The notes under the pieces were generated by a model, which worked only from the letters and a program-made list of their open reading frames with translations, had not been told where the DNA came from and did not search any database. Positions 36,031 through 45,385 of a stretch of DNA of 64,000 nucleotides are shown one piece after another; the first letter of the stretch is position 1; every line of letters begins with the position of its first letter. The DNA lies in the NCBI GenBank assembly GCA_000169395.1, contig AAXZ01000010.1, positions 28,009 through 92,008 on the forward strand, written 5' to 3'. Position numbers and translations under genes: made by a program. The stretch is from Rhodobacteraceae bacterium HTCC2150 (lineage in GTDB: Bacteria; Pseudomonadota; Alphaproteobacteria; Rhodobacterales; Rhodobacteraceae).

Positions 36031-36506
36031 ACGTTGAACGTGCTGTTGATCCTTATGATTGGGGCGCGTTGCTTAGGCTTTTACAGAACAGTTTTGCCTA
36101 CATGGATGGGCGAATTGATCCACCGACGTCTCTTCATAAAATGGATGAAGTCAAGCTTGCAAAGATCTCTAAAAAATCGGAAATTTGGGTTATTCACAAG
36201 GGACGTGAACCAATTGCGACAGTAAACTTAGTGCCAAAATCTGGGTTTTTATATTTGGGTAAACTTGCGATTTCACCAGATTATCAGGGGAAAGGGCTTG
36301 CGCGAGTTTTGGTTAACCACGCTTGTATGCGCGCGGCTTTACTTGGGCTTTCACAGGTCCAATTGGAAGTTCGCATTGAGCTAACTGAAAATCACCGCGT
36401 ATTTGCTGGTCTAGGTTTTCGAAAAATTGCCGAAGGATCGCATCCGGGTTTTGAAAAAATTACCGAAATCACAATGGCAAAAGATGTGAGTGGGGAAAAT
36501 ACGTGA
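36027..36506 (+). CDS. GNAT N-acetyltransferase after cobN
   Basis: 159 aa. Opens NVERAVDPYDWGALLRLL and contains LYLGKLAISPDYQGKGLARVL, where YQGKGLA is the acetyl-CoA pyrophosphate loop, then FAGLGFRKI. Four-base overlap with cobN (GTGA with its GTG start). It is not obviously similar to the GNAT upstream of cobN, so the pair is probably not a recent duplication. Unknown acceptor. A 28-base stem-loop follows, before cobO. Confidence 0.86.
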   Translation: MNVERAVDPYDWGALLRLLQNSFAYMDGRIDPPTSLHKMDEVKLAKISKKSEIWVIHKGREPIATVNLVPKSGFLYLGKLAISPDYQGKGLARVLVNHACMRAALLGLSQVQLEVRIELTENHRVFAGLGFRKIAEGSHPGFEKITEITMAKDVSGENT

Positions 36507-36528
36507 GAGAAAATATTTGAACCAAGCC

Positions 36529-36557
36529 CTTTAGTGCCTCATAGTGAGGCCCTAAAG
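36529..36557 (+). promoter_or_regulatory. Stem-loop between the second GNAT gene and cobO
   Basis: CTTTAG-T-GCCTCA (36529-36541) pairs with TGAGGC-C-CTAAAG (36545-36557): twelve base pairs with one mismatch around a three-base loop. No T-run follows, so it is more likely an RNA processing or stabilising element, or an operator, than an intrinsic terminator. It may tune expression of cobO-cobQ relative to cobN. Confidence 0.5.
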
Positions 36558-36620
36558 TTGACGAAAAATAATGATAAATTGCTGCGTAATCGGCACGCTT
36601 AAAAGATGGAGACCCGTAGA

Positions 36621-37223
36621 ATGGATGAAGATCGCCACAACATGAAAATGGCCAAAAAGAAGGTCGCGCGCGACAAGATTATGGCCACAAAGACCGAAAA
36701 AAAGGGTCTGCTTATTGTTCATACAGGCAAAGGTAAGGGAAAATCTTCGTCTGCTTTCGGTATGATTTTTCGGTGTATCGCTCACAAAATGCCTTGTGCA
36801 GTCGTACAATTCATCAAGGGCGGCATGGATACAGGTGAGCGAAACCTGATTACAGAAAACTTTGGCGATCTTTGTCAGTTCTATACAATGGGCGAAGGGT
36901 TCACTTGGGAAACCCAAGATAAGTCGCGTGATATTGAAATGGCACAAGCGGCCTGGGCGAAGGCAAAAGAACTGATTTTGGACGAACGTAACGCCATGGT
37001 TTTGTTGGATGAAATCAACATTGCCCTACGGTATGACTATGTCGATGTAGAAGAGGTTGTTGCATGGCTTGCCGAAAATAAACCACCAATGACCCATGTT
37101 GTGATGACGGGGCGAAATGCCAAGGAACCATTGATTGAGGCTGCAGATTTGGTCACAGAGATGGAATTGATCAAGCACCCATTCCGGTCTGGTATCAAAG
37201 CCCAGCAAGGCGTGGAATTTTAA
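36621..37223 (+). CDS. cobO: Cob(I)yrinate a,c-diamide adenosyltransferase
   Basis: 200 aa, CobA/CobO/BtuR type corrinoid adenosyltransferase. Start at ATG 36621, preceded by GGAG at 36608-36611; an ATG 15 bases earlier is in frame but overlaps that site. The N-terminus DEDRHNMKMAKKKVARDKI is typical of alphaproteobacterial CobO, followed by the P-loop HTGKGKGKSSSAFG (residues about 36-49) that binds ATP in the unusual orientation of this family, and LLDEINIALRYDYVDVEEV. Forms the Co-C bond to adenosyl, needed by Mcm. Confidence 0.95.
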   Translation: MDEDRHNMKMAKKKVARDKIMATKTEKKGLLIVHTGKGKGKSSSAFGMIFRCIAHKMPCAVVQFIKGGMDTGERNLITENFGDLCQFYTMGEGFTWETQDKSRDIEMAQAAWAKAKELILDERNAMVLLDEINIALRYDYVDVEEVVAWLAENKPPMTHVVMTGRNAKEPLIEAADLVTEMELIKHPFRSGIKAQQGVEF

Positions 37224-37244
37224 GAAATACCTAGGGGATATCGC

Positions 37245-38702
37245 ATGGCGCATACCTTGATGATCCAAGGTGCAGGGTCTAACGTTGGTAAATCAATGTT
37301 GGTCGCTGGCCTTTGTCGCGCTTGTGTGCGTCGTGGAATAACCGTGCGGCCGTTTAAACCACAGAACATGTCCAACAATGCCGCTGTTACAGTTGACGGC
37401 GGTGAAATTGGGCGTGCGCAGGCACTGCAGGCTCTTGCATGCGGCGTGCCGGCACATACTGACATGAACCCTGTTTTATTGAAGCCGGAAACGGAAACTG
37501 GCGCACAGGTTGTTATACAGGGTAAACGCATCGCGACGGTAAAGGCGCGTGAATATTCCACATTAAAGCCAAGCCTTATGGCACCGGTATTAGACAGCTT
37601 TAACAGACTTTCAACAGAGGCTGACCTGATCCTGGTCGAAGGGGCCGGAAGCCCGGCCGAGGTCAATCTACGCGAAGGCGATATCGCAAATATGGGATTT
37701 GCTGCGGCAGCAAACACACCTGTTGTTATCGTTGGTGATATCGATCGTGGTGGGGTAATTGCCCAACTGATCGGTACACAAGTTGTTGTGGACAAGAGCG
37801 ACGCTGATCTAATTAAAGGATTTATTATCAACAAGTTTCGAGGTGATCCTCAACTTTTTGATGAAGGATATCAAACCATCGCGGATCACACCCAATGGCG
37901 TGGATTGGGTGTTGTGCCTTGGTTTACCGATGCCCATCTATTGCCTGCAGAAGATGCCCTTGATATTGCAAGTTCCCCCAAAGACGGCGGAATAAAGGTT
38001 GGATGTTTAACACTGTCGCGAATTGCAAATTTTGATGACCTTGATCCATTGGCCGCTGAGCCCGATGTTAGTCTTGAGATGATCAAAGCGGGGCAAGCCG
38101 TACCGGGTGATTTGGATTTGCTAATTATACCAGGCAGCAAATCCACGATTGGCGATCTGAAATTTTTGCGCGATCAAGGTTGGGATGTTGATATCAATGC
38201 ACACATTCGCCGCGGGGGCCATGTATTGGGGCTTTGCGGTGGGTATCAAATGTTGGGCAAAATGATAAATGACCCACTGGGTATAGAAGGATCAACTGGT
38301 GCCACTGAGGGTTTAGGTTTGTTGGACTTATCAACAGAAATGACCCCCAAAAAAAGCCTGACACAAGTTTCCGCAACACATGTGGAAAGTGGTAAAAATT
38401 TTGAGGGATATGAAATACATATCGGGCAAAGTGAAGGTGAAGATCGCGTGCGCCCCTTCGCAAAAATTGCGGATCAAAATGAAGGTGCAATCAGCCCAGA
38501 TGGGTTGGTTATGGGCACTTACTGTCACGGGTTATTTGCCGCAGATGGTTTTAGAAGGGCGTTTCTGAAAACACTGGGGACGGTACGTCATTCTTCAAAC
38601 TACGGAAAAATCGTAGAGGACACGTTAGATAAACTGGCGGATCACATCGAAGAACATTTAGATGTGGATGCCTTACTCGCAATCGCTAAAAATGGCGTCT
38701 GA
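37245..38702 (+). CDS. cobQ: Cobyric acid synthase
   Basis: 485 aa, amidates side chains b, d, e and g of adenosylcobyrinate a,c-diamide. N-terminal ATPase: [19 protein letters not shown] and [15 protein letters not shown]; centre [19 protein letters not shown]-terminal glutaminase [14 protein letters not shown] with the nucleophile Cys, and GTYCHGLFA with the conserved His. ATG at 37245 follows AGGGGATATCGC. Last cobalamin gene of the main cluster, followed by a bidirectional terminator. Confidence 0.95.
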   Translation: MAHTLMIQGAGSNVGKSMLVAGLCRACVRRGITVRPFKPQNMSNNAAVTVDGGEIGRAQALQALACGVPAHTDMNPVLLKPETETGAQVVIQGKRIATVKAREYSTLKPSLMAPVLDSFNRLSTEADLILVEGAGSPAEVNLREGDIANMGFAAAANTPVVIVGDIDRGGVIAQLIGTQVVVDKSDADLIKGFIINKFRGDPQLFDEGYQTIADHTQWRGLGVVPWFTDAHLLPAEDALDIASSPKDGGIKVGCLTLSRIANFDDLDPLAAEPDVSLEMIKAGQAVPGDLDLLIIPGSKSTIGDLKFLRDQGWDVDINAHIRRGGHVLGLCGGYQMLGKMINDPLGIEGSTGATEGLGLLDLSTEMTPKKSLTQVSATHVESGKNFEGYEIHIGQSEGEDRVRPFAKIADQNEGAISPDGLVMGTYCHGLFAADGFRRAFLKTLGTVRHSSNYGKIVEDTLDKLADHIEEHLDVDALLAIAKNGV

Positions 38703-38740
38703 AAGAGTGTAAATCTATTTGAAGCGTATTACCAAGCAAA

Positions 38741-38776
38741 AAAGGCGTGGAAGTTAATCCACGCCTTTGTTTTTTC
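38741..38776. terminator. Bidirectional intrinsic terminator between cobQ and pepF
   Basis: AAAGGCGTGG (38741-38750) and CCACGCCTTT (38759-38768) form a ten-base-pair stem with an eight-base loop; it is followed on the plus strand by a T-rich run (38766-38775) and preceded by an A-run that gives T residues on the minus strand. It separates the convergent cobQ and pepF genes. Confidence 0.88.
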
Positions 38777-38789
38777 CGAGAACTTAAAA

Positions 38790-40628
38790 TTAGTCTTCCA
38801 TCGCCTCAAGTTCGTCAATCATGCCTGAAATCATCGACAGACCTTTATCCCAGAACGCAGGATCAGAGGCATCTAGGCCAAATGGTGCCAGCAATTCTTT
38901 GTGATGCTTGGAACCACCAGCCTTTAACATGTCGAAGTATTTTTCCTGAAATCCAGGGGTTCCTTCCTCGTAAACAGCATAAAGCGCATTCACCAATCCG
39001 TCGCCGAACGCATAGGCATACACGTAGAACGGGGAATGGACGAAGTGTGGAATATAGGCCCAGAAGGTTTCGTAACCTTCCATGTATTCAAACACTGGTC
39101 CCAAAGATTCGGCCTGAACCGACATCCAAAGCGCGTTGATGTCATCAGGTGTCAGTTCGCCATCGGCGCGTGCCGCGTGCAATTTACATTCAAAATCATA
39201 AAACGCGATTTGGCGAACGACTGTGTTAATCATGTCCTCGACTTTGCCAGCCAACAAGATTTTACGCTCGCTCTGGTCTTTGGCCCCTTCCAGCATCTTG
39301 CGGAAAGTTAGCATTTCGCCAAAAACGGATGCAGTTTCAGCCAACGTCAGTGGGGTGGAGGACAGCATTTCACCTTGTTCCGCCGCCAAAACCTGATGCA
39401 CGCCGTGACCTAATTCGTGGGCCAAGGTCATAACGTCACGAGGCTTTCCAAGATAGTTCAGCATGACGTAGGGGTGTACGTCGGTAACGGTTGGGTGGGC
39501 GAATGCACCCGGTGCTTTGCCTGGTTTTACGGCGGCATCTATCCAGCCATCAGTGAAGAATGGTTTTGCTAATTCGGCCATTTCGGGTGCAAAATCACCA
39601 TAGGCTTTCATGACCAAGTCTTCGGCCTCATCCCAAGGAACCGTGCGCTTGATTTCGCTAGGCAGTGGCGCATTACGATCCCAAACTTGCATTTCATCAA
39701 GACCCATCCACTTGGCCTTAAGCGCATAGTAACGATGCGACAACTTTGGATAGGCGGCGACAACGGCGTTGCGCAAGGCCTCAACCACCTCTGGTTCAAC
39801 GTGGTTTGAAAGATGGCGGCCAGTTTGCGGTGTTGGCAGGCCGCGCCAGCGATCTTCGATCTCTTTTTCTTTGGCCAATGTATTGTGGATGCGCGCATAT
39901 AATTTCACATTGTCTTGCAACACAGCGGCCACAGCACGGGCACCTTTTTCACGCGTGGCGCGATCTTGGTCAGACATTAGGTTTAATGTCGCCTCAAGTG
40001 GCAGCATTTCACCATCAACTTCAAATTCAAGCCCAGCCATGGATTCATCAAATAGGCGGTTCCAAGCAGCGGAGCCAACGGTTGATTGATCGTGCAAGAA
40101 TTTTTCCAGCTCGTCAGATAATTGATACGGCTTCATCGCGCGCATGCGGTCCAAAACAGGACGATAGCGCGCTAAATCTGCGTTTGCAGCAATGATCGCT
40201 TCGTAATCGGCGTCCTCAATGCGGTTGAATTCTAAAGAAAAGAAAACAAGTGGTGTCGTGAATACCGTGATGTTTTCCTGACAATCCGACATGAACTTTG
40301 CACGATCAGCGTCAGTGGTGTTTTGGTAATAGCGCAAGCCCGCAAACGACATAATACGACCAGCGGTGCTGTCGATTTTTTCATACGCCAAAATGCATTC
40401 CAGCATGGCGTCAGCGTTCAATCCAGCCAAATTACCTTCGTAGGTTTTCGCAAAATCGGCACATGCATTTTCAAGCCATGCCATGTCACGCGTTAGCTCT
40501 GACGCTTCTTCACCTTTGTAAAGATCGTCCAAATTCCATTCAGGCAGATCGCCAAATTCATTGGTGCCGCCGCTGGTTGCCGCATCGCGCAAAATTTCAA
40601 ACTGTGGACGAGGTGTGAATTGGAACAT
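38790..40628 (-). CDS. pepF: M3-family oligoendopeptidase F
   Basis: 612 aa cytoplasmic zinc metallopeptidase cutting medium-length peptides. The zinc motif is HELGH at residues 404-408 (TLAHELGHGVHQVLA), with the third ligand Glu in ETASVFGEML further on. The helical N-terminal part (EWNLDDLYKG) and the C-terminal PHFVHSPFYVYAYAFGDGL are typical for the PepF/M3B clan. Single gene transcribed toward the terminator shared with cobQ. Confidence 0.94.
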   Translation of the reverse strand: MFQFTPRPQFEILRDAATSGGTNEFGDLPEWNLDDLYKGEEASELTRDMAWLENACADFAKTYEGNLAGLNADAMLECILAYEKIDSTAGRIMSFAGLRYYQNTTDADRAKFMSDCQENITVFTTPLVFFSLEFNRIEDADYEAIIAANADLARYRPVLDRMRAMKPYQLSDELEKFLHDQSTVGSAAWNRLFDESMAGLEFEVDGEMLPLEATLNLMSDQDRATREKGARAVAAVLQDNVKLYARIHNTLAKEKEIEDRWRGLPTPQTGRHLSNHVEPEVVEALRNAVVAAYPKLSHRYYALKAKWMGLDEMQVWDRNAPLPSEIKRTVPWDEAEDLVMKAYGDFAPEMAELAKPFFTDGWIDAAVKPGKAPGAFAHPTVTDVHPYVMLNYLGKPRDVMTLAHELGHGVHQVLAAEQGEMLSSTPLTLAETASVFGEMLTFRKMLEGAKDQSERKILLAGKVEDMINTVVRQIAFYDFECKLHAARADGELTPDDINALWMSVQAESLGPVFEYMEGYETFWAYIPHFVHSPFYVYAYAFGDGLVNALYAVYEEGTPGFQEKYFDMLKAGGSKHHKELLAPFGLDASDPAFWDKGLSMISGMIDELEAMED

Positions 40629-40705
40629 GTATCAGCCTTTGTTTTTCGTGTTTGACTGACATAGGCATGGGTCATGCCTAGGTTCAACCCCGTGACACGA
40701 AAGCG

Positions 40706-41644
40706 TCAGCTATTGGCATCAAAAAATGCAATGGAATGTGCGAAAAAGTCTTCGCGGATCGCGGCTACTTCCATCATTGTTTCATGATTGCCGTTCTCAT
40801 ACATTTTTAGCGAACCATTCGGCCACTTGGCGACTTGATCAATAATGGCGTCGATAACCACGATGCCCTCTTTTTCACCATAGACCGTCAAAGATGGTTG
40901 TTTCGGTGCTGGAAGGGCCGCAAGTTTTTTGCATTCCCGCAATCCTTCGTATCCCCAACCAACACTAGGTCCGCCAAGTGACAATGCAGGGTAGGCGGCC
41001 AATTGATCCTTTAAAAAAGTGAACATTTCAGGATCACCGGTCAAAAGGTTGTCTTTGAATTCGGCAGACGTTGTATAGCTTTCTTCGGAATAACCTGGGG
41101 CAAGCCATTTTGATTTACCGATAGCTTCACTGCCAATTCCAAGGGCCCAGGCAATTGGGCGCAATGCCGGTTTCATGGTGATGCCCCACATCGGGCCTGA
41201 AAAAACGGCCGCTTTAAAGACATCTAATCGGTGCAATGCACGCAGGCCAATCGCGCCGCCCATGGAATGGCCAATCAAAAACATTGGTTGTGGCAGGGCG
41301 CGCTCATTTATAACCTCAAGTGCGGTATCAAGGTCATCTTGGAATTGGACGAAATTGTCGACGTGCCCCACGCCGTGTAATGGCGTGTCACGATCAGCTA
41401 GGCCTTGACCGCGCCAGTCAATTACAACAACGCTATAGCCTGCATCGATATAATTATGCACAGATTTACCATATTTTTCGATGTATTCCGTGCGACCTGG
41501 CATAAGGAATATTGTGCCCTTTTTACCTGCCCCCCAAATCGCCAGACGAATGCGTGTTCCATCTTTGGTATGCAGCCAAAGGCATTCAACGCCTTCTGGC
41601 GCTGTGGCGATGTCTTTGTAAAAGGGGGCGGGCGAAGTGGTCAT
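40706..41644 (-). CDS. Alpha/beta hydrolase, monoacylglycerol lipase/lysophospholipase-like
   Basis: 312 aa. The nucleophile elbow GHSMGG (125-130, Ser127) and an early MPGRTEYIEKYG, followed by VVVIDWRGQGLADRD, match the Hydrolase_4/serine aminopeptidase S33 group to which PldB belongs. A late Asp/His pair is likely in the segments VYGEKEGIVV and YENGNHETMME. No signal peptide. Two bases after the SCP2-like gene in the same direction, suggesting a small lipid-related unit. Confidence 0.86.
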   Translation of the reverse strand: MTTSPAPFYKDIATAPEGVECLWLHTKDGTRIRLAIWGAGKKGTIFLMPGRTEYIEKYGKSVHNYIDAGYSVVVIDWRGQGLADRDTPLHGVGHVDNFVQFQDDLDTALEVINERALPQPMFLIGHSMGGAIGLRALHRLDVFKAAVFSGPMWGITMKPALRPIAWALGIGSEAIGKSKWLAPGYSEESYTTSAEFKDNLLTGDPEMFTFLKDQLAAYPALSLGGPSVGWGYEGLRECKKLAALPAPKQPSLTVYGEKEGIVVIDAIIDQVAKWPNGSLKMYENGNHETMMEVAAIREDFFAHSIAFFDANS

Positions 41645-41646
41645 GA

Positions 41647-41931
41647 TTAAAGGACAGCCGCCAATTTCATGGCTTCTGACATGTCACCATCTACCGAAAG
41701 TTTTCCAGTCATGAATGCAGACGTCGGGTTCACATCCCCAGACAAGATACCCTCGAATGTTTCGGCATCGGCAGAAAGCGTACAGCTGGTTTCATCGTCA
41801 GATGCGCGAACGCCGCCGGCATCCATCACGATGGAGCCTTCATCAGCAATTGCAAACTTAATACTGCCATCATAGCTGGCACCAACTTTTTCAGTGATTG
41901 CCGCGACGGCTTTGTCGATGATCGTGCTCAT
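41647..41931 (-). CDS. SCP2 sterol-binding domain protein
   Basis: 94 aa from ATG 41931 (MSTIIDKAVAAITEKVG); the longer frame to 41979 lacks a ribosome site. GSIKFAIADEGSIVMD, CTLSADAETFEGILSGDVNPTSAFMTGK (quoted in part: FEGILSGDVNPT, AFMTGKLSVDGD) and the ending MSEAMKLAAVL are the standard bacterial SCP2 domain, which binds hydrophobic ligands such as fatty acyl chains. It is the first gene of the pair with the alpha/beta hydrolase and is divergent from the TPR gene. Confidence 0.88.
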   Translation of the reverse strand: MSTIIDKAVAAITEKVGASYDGSIKFAIADEGSIVMDAGGVRASDDETSCTLSADAETFEGILSGDVNPTSAFMTGKLSVDGDMSEAMKLAAVL

Positions 41932-42003
41932 TTTGGTTTCCCTCAAAAATGTTACTGACAATTGCATGGCTTTTGTCAAATTACGCGTTAAATTACACCC
42001 AAT

Positions 42004-42564
42004 ATGAGTATTCGATCTTCTCTTTCCAGCCTTACCTTCGCGTCAATTGTAGCGTTTGTGATGGTTTTCTCAACAAATTCGTCGTTTTCGGCGGAAGTTG
42101 GCCCATTGCTTGATCTGTTAAAGACACCGAATTTAGAGAATTGGGAAGAGGTAGAAGACGAAATAATAGTGGAATGGTCAAAATCGGGTTCTCCTTCGAT
42201 CGATTTATTACTACGTCGTGGAAAAAATGCATTGGATGAGGGCGAGGTCGAAGCCGCATTACAACATTTTACCGCGCTAACTGACCATGCACCTGATTTT
42301 GCCGAAGGTTGGCAATTACGGGCAACGGCGTTTTATCTGGCCGAACTTTTCGCGCCCGCAATGGCCGATTTGGAGCGCGCTGTGACATTGAACCCAAATC
42401 ATTTTGGTGCGTATCACGGTATTGGCATCATTTCAGAGTTGTTGGAGTTTAATGAACAAGCTTTAAATGCTTATGAAGCGGCAATTGCTATACATCCTAA
42501 TTCGACCGACATAAAAGAGGGGCTGAAAAGGGTGCAAGCCCTTCTAAACGGAATCACCCTTTAA
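42004..42564 (+). CDS. Exported TPR-repeat protein
   Basis: 186 aa with an N-terminal signal peptide (hydrophobic residues about 8-25, cleavage near SFSAEVG). Three TPR units follow: LLLRRGKNALDEGEVEAALQ (first helix pair), DFAEGWQLRATAFYLAELF and NHFGAYHGIGIISELLEF with NEQALNAYEAAIAIHPN. Likely periplasmic protein-interaction scaffold; partner unknown. Divergent from the SCP2-hydrolase pair with about 70 bases between starts. Confidence 0.82.
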   Translation: MSIRSSLSSLTFASIVAFVMVFSTNSSFSAEVGPLLDLLKTPNLENWEEVEDEIIVEWSKSGSPSIDLLLRRGKNALDEGEVEAALQHFTALTDHAPDFAEGWQLRATAFYLAELFAPAMADLERAVTLNPNHFGAYHGIGIISELLEFNEQALNAYEAAIAIHPNSTDIKEGLKRVQALLNGITL

Positions 42565-42628
42565 GGTGCAGACACCCTGATGGGTGAAAACACCCAATGG
42601 GCAAAAGCGGATTTCAACAGGCCCATTG

Positions 42629-45376
42629 ATGCGTGATTTTTCTAAAGTAGTTGCCGTTTTGGGGCCAACCAACACGGGCAAAACCCATTATGCGATAGAG
42701 CGTATGTTGGCACATAAGTCCGGTGTAATCGGTTTGCCGTTGCGCCTTTTGGCACGTGAAGTTTACGATAAAATTGTTGCACTGCGCGGCCCTTCGGTCG
42801 TGGCGTTGGTCACGGGCGAAGAACGCATTGTACCGGATCGAGCCGCGTATTGGGTCGCAACGGTAGAAGCAATGCCACAAGAAATTGGTGCTGACTTTGT
42901 GGCCGTTGATGAAATTCAACTCTGTGCCGATCCAGAACGGGGTCATGTATTTACTGATCGGTTGCTGCATGCACGTGGGCGTCACGAGACGTTATTTATG
43001 GGCGCCGATACGATGCGCAGTGCCATTGCCGGATTGATCCCAGAGGCTCAGTTTTTGTATCGAGACCGATTTTCAACGCTGACATATACGGGTAGTCGCA
43101 AAATTAGCCGTATGAAACCACGTTCGGCGATTGTCGGGTTTTCTGTTGATAGCGTTTATTCAATTGCGGAATGGATACGTCGCCAAAAGGGTGGTGCAGC
43201 TGTGGTGATGGGGGCATTGTCGCCTCGAACCCGCAACGCGCAGGTGGAAATGTATCAAAATGGCGATGTCGAATATCTTGTGGCGACCGACGCCATTGGG
43301 ATGGGTTTGAACCTAGATATCGATCACATCGCATTTTCAGGCACGGTGAAATTTGACGGCCACCGGATGCGCCCCTTGCAACCTAATGAAATGGCACAGA
43401 TTGCTGGTCGCGCTGGGCGATACATGAATGCGGGAACTTTTGGCGTAACAGGCGAGGCAGAACCACTGGATGATGCCTTGGTTGAAGCAATTGAAAAGCA
43501 TCAATTCCCCCCTGTAACCCGCCTACAATGGCGCAATACAGCACTTGATTTTACCCGTATTGATCGCCTAATTGCGAGCCTTGAAAGATATCCGGGTGAT
43601 GAACGCTTGATCCGCACGCGAACGGCTGAGGATCTCAATGTATTAAAAATCCTCAGCCAACGCCCCGAATTGACGCAGCGTTTAGCCTCGGCCAAAGACA
43701 TTCGATTGTTGTGGGATGTGTGTCGCGTGCCAGATTTTCAAGGCATTTCCATCGGCAATCATGCCGCAATGGTGCAAGAATTGTTCGAACATCTACAAAA
43801 TGGCCAGATTCCCATCAGTTGGATGGCAAATAAGGTGCAAAAAATCGACAGATGCGACGGGGATATCGATACCCTGTCAAAACGGCTGTCATTTATCAGA
43901 ACATGGACATATGTTGCGCAGCGAAATGGCTGGGTCGAAGATTCCAGCTATTGGCGCGGCGAAACCCGTGCCGTAGAAGACCGACTGTCAGATGCGTTAC
44001 ACGCAGCCCTGACCCAACGATTCGTAGATCGGCGCACATCTGTTTTGATGCGCCGGTTGAAACAAAAGGAGAGCCTAGTGGCCCAAATAGATGATAACGG
44101 CGACGTCACAGTCGAAGGCGAAAAAATTGGTCGTATTGACGGATTTCGTTTTACCCAAGACAAAACCTCGTCAGCGGACGAGGCAAAGACATTACGTGCC
44201 GCATCAGTCGCAGCCCTTTCGCCGGAATTCCACTTGCTGGCAGACCGCTTTTATAACTCTCCTGATACCGAGCTGGATTTTACCGAGCAGGGTGGCCTTA
44301 TGTGGGGCAACAATGCCGTTGGTAAGCTTGTCAAAGGAACCGAGGCCCTAAAGCCAGGTGTTGTCGCCTTTGTAGATGAAGAGGCTGGACCAGACGTTGC
44401 GGCGAAAGTTCAACGTCGTTTGCAGCATTTCATTGATCGCAAAATCGCGGCTTTGTTTGAGCCACTGGTTGCGCTGGGCGCTGACGAAACCCTTGAGGGT
44501 TTGGCCAAAGGCTTTGCATTCCGCATGGTCGAAGGTTTTGGCGTTTTGCCACGCGCGGCTGTTGCATCTGAGGTTAAAGACTTGGATCAAGATGCCCGTG
44601 GTACATTGCGCAAGCACGGTATCCGTTTTGGTCAGTTCACGATCTTTCAGCCTGCGTTGTTGAAACCTGCACCAACGCGTTTGCGCCTTGTTTTGTGGTC
44701 TTTGGACAAAGATTTGGACATTTTCCCTGAAAGCCCACCACCTGGTTTGGTAACGATCCCTAAAATTCCAGATGCTTCTGAGGAAACGTATACGATGGCG
44801 GGCTATTGCATCGCCGGTGAACGCGCGATCCGCATTGATATGTTAGAACGTCTGGCTGATCTTATTCGTGGTCAGGATACGCGATCTGGTTTCGAGGCAA
44901 CTGCTGACATGTTGTCAATTTCGGGCATGACGCTGGAACAGTTTTCCAATCTTATGGCTGGTCTTGGGTATGCTGCAGACAAAGGTGAGCGCGTCAAGGT
45001 TAAGGCCACTGCCGAACCAGTTGCAGTACCTGCCGCTGACGAAGGCGCGTCTAGCAACCCAATTACCGAAGAAGAAAGCGTTCTGAAACCTGTCGATGAA
45101 ACAGCAGAACCTGAAACCGAGGTTTATTACGTCTTTCGCTGGGCACCGCCCAAACGCGAACGTCCCCAGCGCCCGCAAAATAACGATGGCGCGAAACGTG
45201 ATGGCGGCAAGCCTAATCAAAAGGGTCGTGGAAAACCGGGTCAAAAGGCACGCGGTAAAAGGGGTGGTAAACCTGAAGGCGCCAAAAAGTTTGAGGCCCG
45301 TCCACCTAAACGCGAAAAACCGATTGATCCGGATAATCCGTTCGCGGCCGCCCTTATGGGGCTGAAAACCAAGTAG
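42629..45376 (+). CDS. Suv3-like DExH RNA helicase with basic C-terminal tail
   Basis: 915 aa from ATG 42629; a GTG at 42584 extends the frame but adds unconserved-looking residues. Walker A is GPTNTGKTH (12-20), Walker B is the DEIQ of FVAVDEIQLCADPERGH, and motif VI is QIAGRAGRYMNAGTFG. This is the alphaproteobacterial relative of mitochondrial Suv3, an ATP-dependent RNA helicase of the degradosome. The last about 90 residues are a low-complexity basic tail (KRERPQRPQNND, GRGKPGQKARGKRGGKPEG), likely RNA-binding. Ten bases before the S4 gene, with which it is probably translated. Confidence 0.9.
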   Translation: MRDFSKVVAVLGPTNTGKTHYAIERMLAHKSGVIGLPLRLLAREVYDKIVALRGPSVVALVTGEERIVPDRAAYWVATVEAMPQEIGADFVAVDEIQLCADPERGHVFTDRLLHARGRHETLFMGADTMRSAIAGLIPEAQFLYRDRFSTLTYTGSRKISRMKPRSAIVGFSVDSVYSIAEWIRRQKGGAAVVMGALSPRTRNAQVEMYQNGDVEYLVATDAIGMGLNLDIDHIAFSGTVKFDGHRMRPLQPNEMAQIAGRAGRYMNAGTFGVTGEAEPLDDALVEAIEKHQFPPVTRLQWRNTALDFTRIDRLIASLERYPGDERLIRTRTAEDLNVLKILSQRPELTQRLASAKDIRLLWDVCRVPDFQGISIGNHAAMVQELFEHLQNGQIPISWMANKVQKIDRCDGDIDTLSKRLSFIRTWTYVAQRNGWVEDSSYWRGETRAVEDRLSDALHAALTQRFVDRRTSVLMRRLKQKESLVAQIDDNGDVTVEGEKIGRIDGFRFTQDKTSSADEAKTLRAASVAALSPEFHLLADRFYNSPDTELDFTEQGGLMWGNNAVGKLVKGTEALKPGVVAFVDEEAGPDVAAKVQRRLQHFIDRKIAALFEPLVALGADETLEGLAKGFAFRMVEGFGVLPRAAVASEVKDLDQDARGTLRKHGIRFGQFTIFQPALLKPAPTRLRLVLWSLDKDLDIFPESPPPGLVTIPKIPDASEETYTMAGYCIAGERAIRIDMLERLADLIRGQDTRSGFEATADMLSISGMTLEQFSNLMAGLGYAADKGERVKVKATAEPVAVPAADEGASSNPITEEESVLKPVDETAEPETEVYYVFRWAPPKRERPQRPQNNDGAKRDGGKPNQKGRGKPGQKARGKRGGKPEGAKKFEARPPKREKPIDPDNPFAAALMGLKTK

Positions 45377-45385
45377 GGGGCGATA

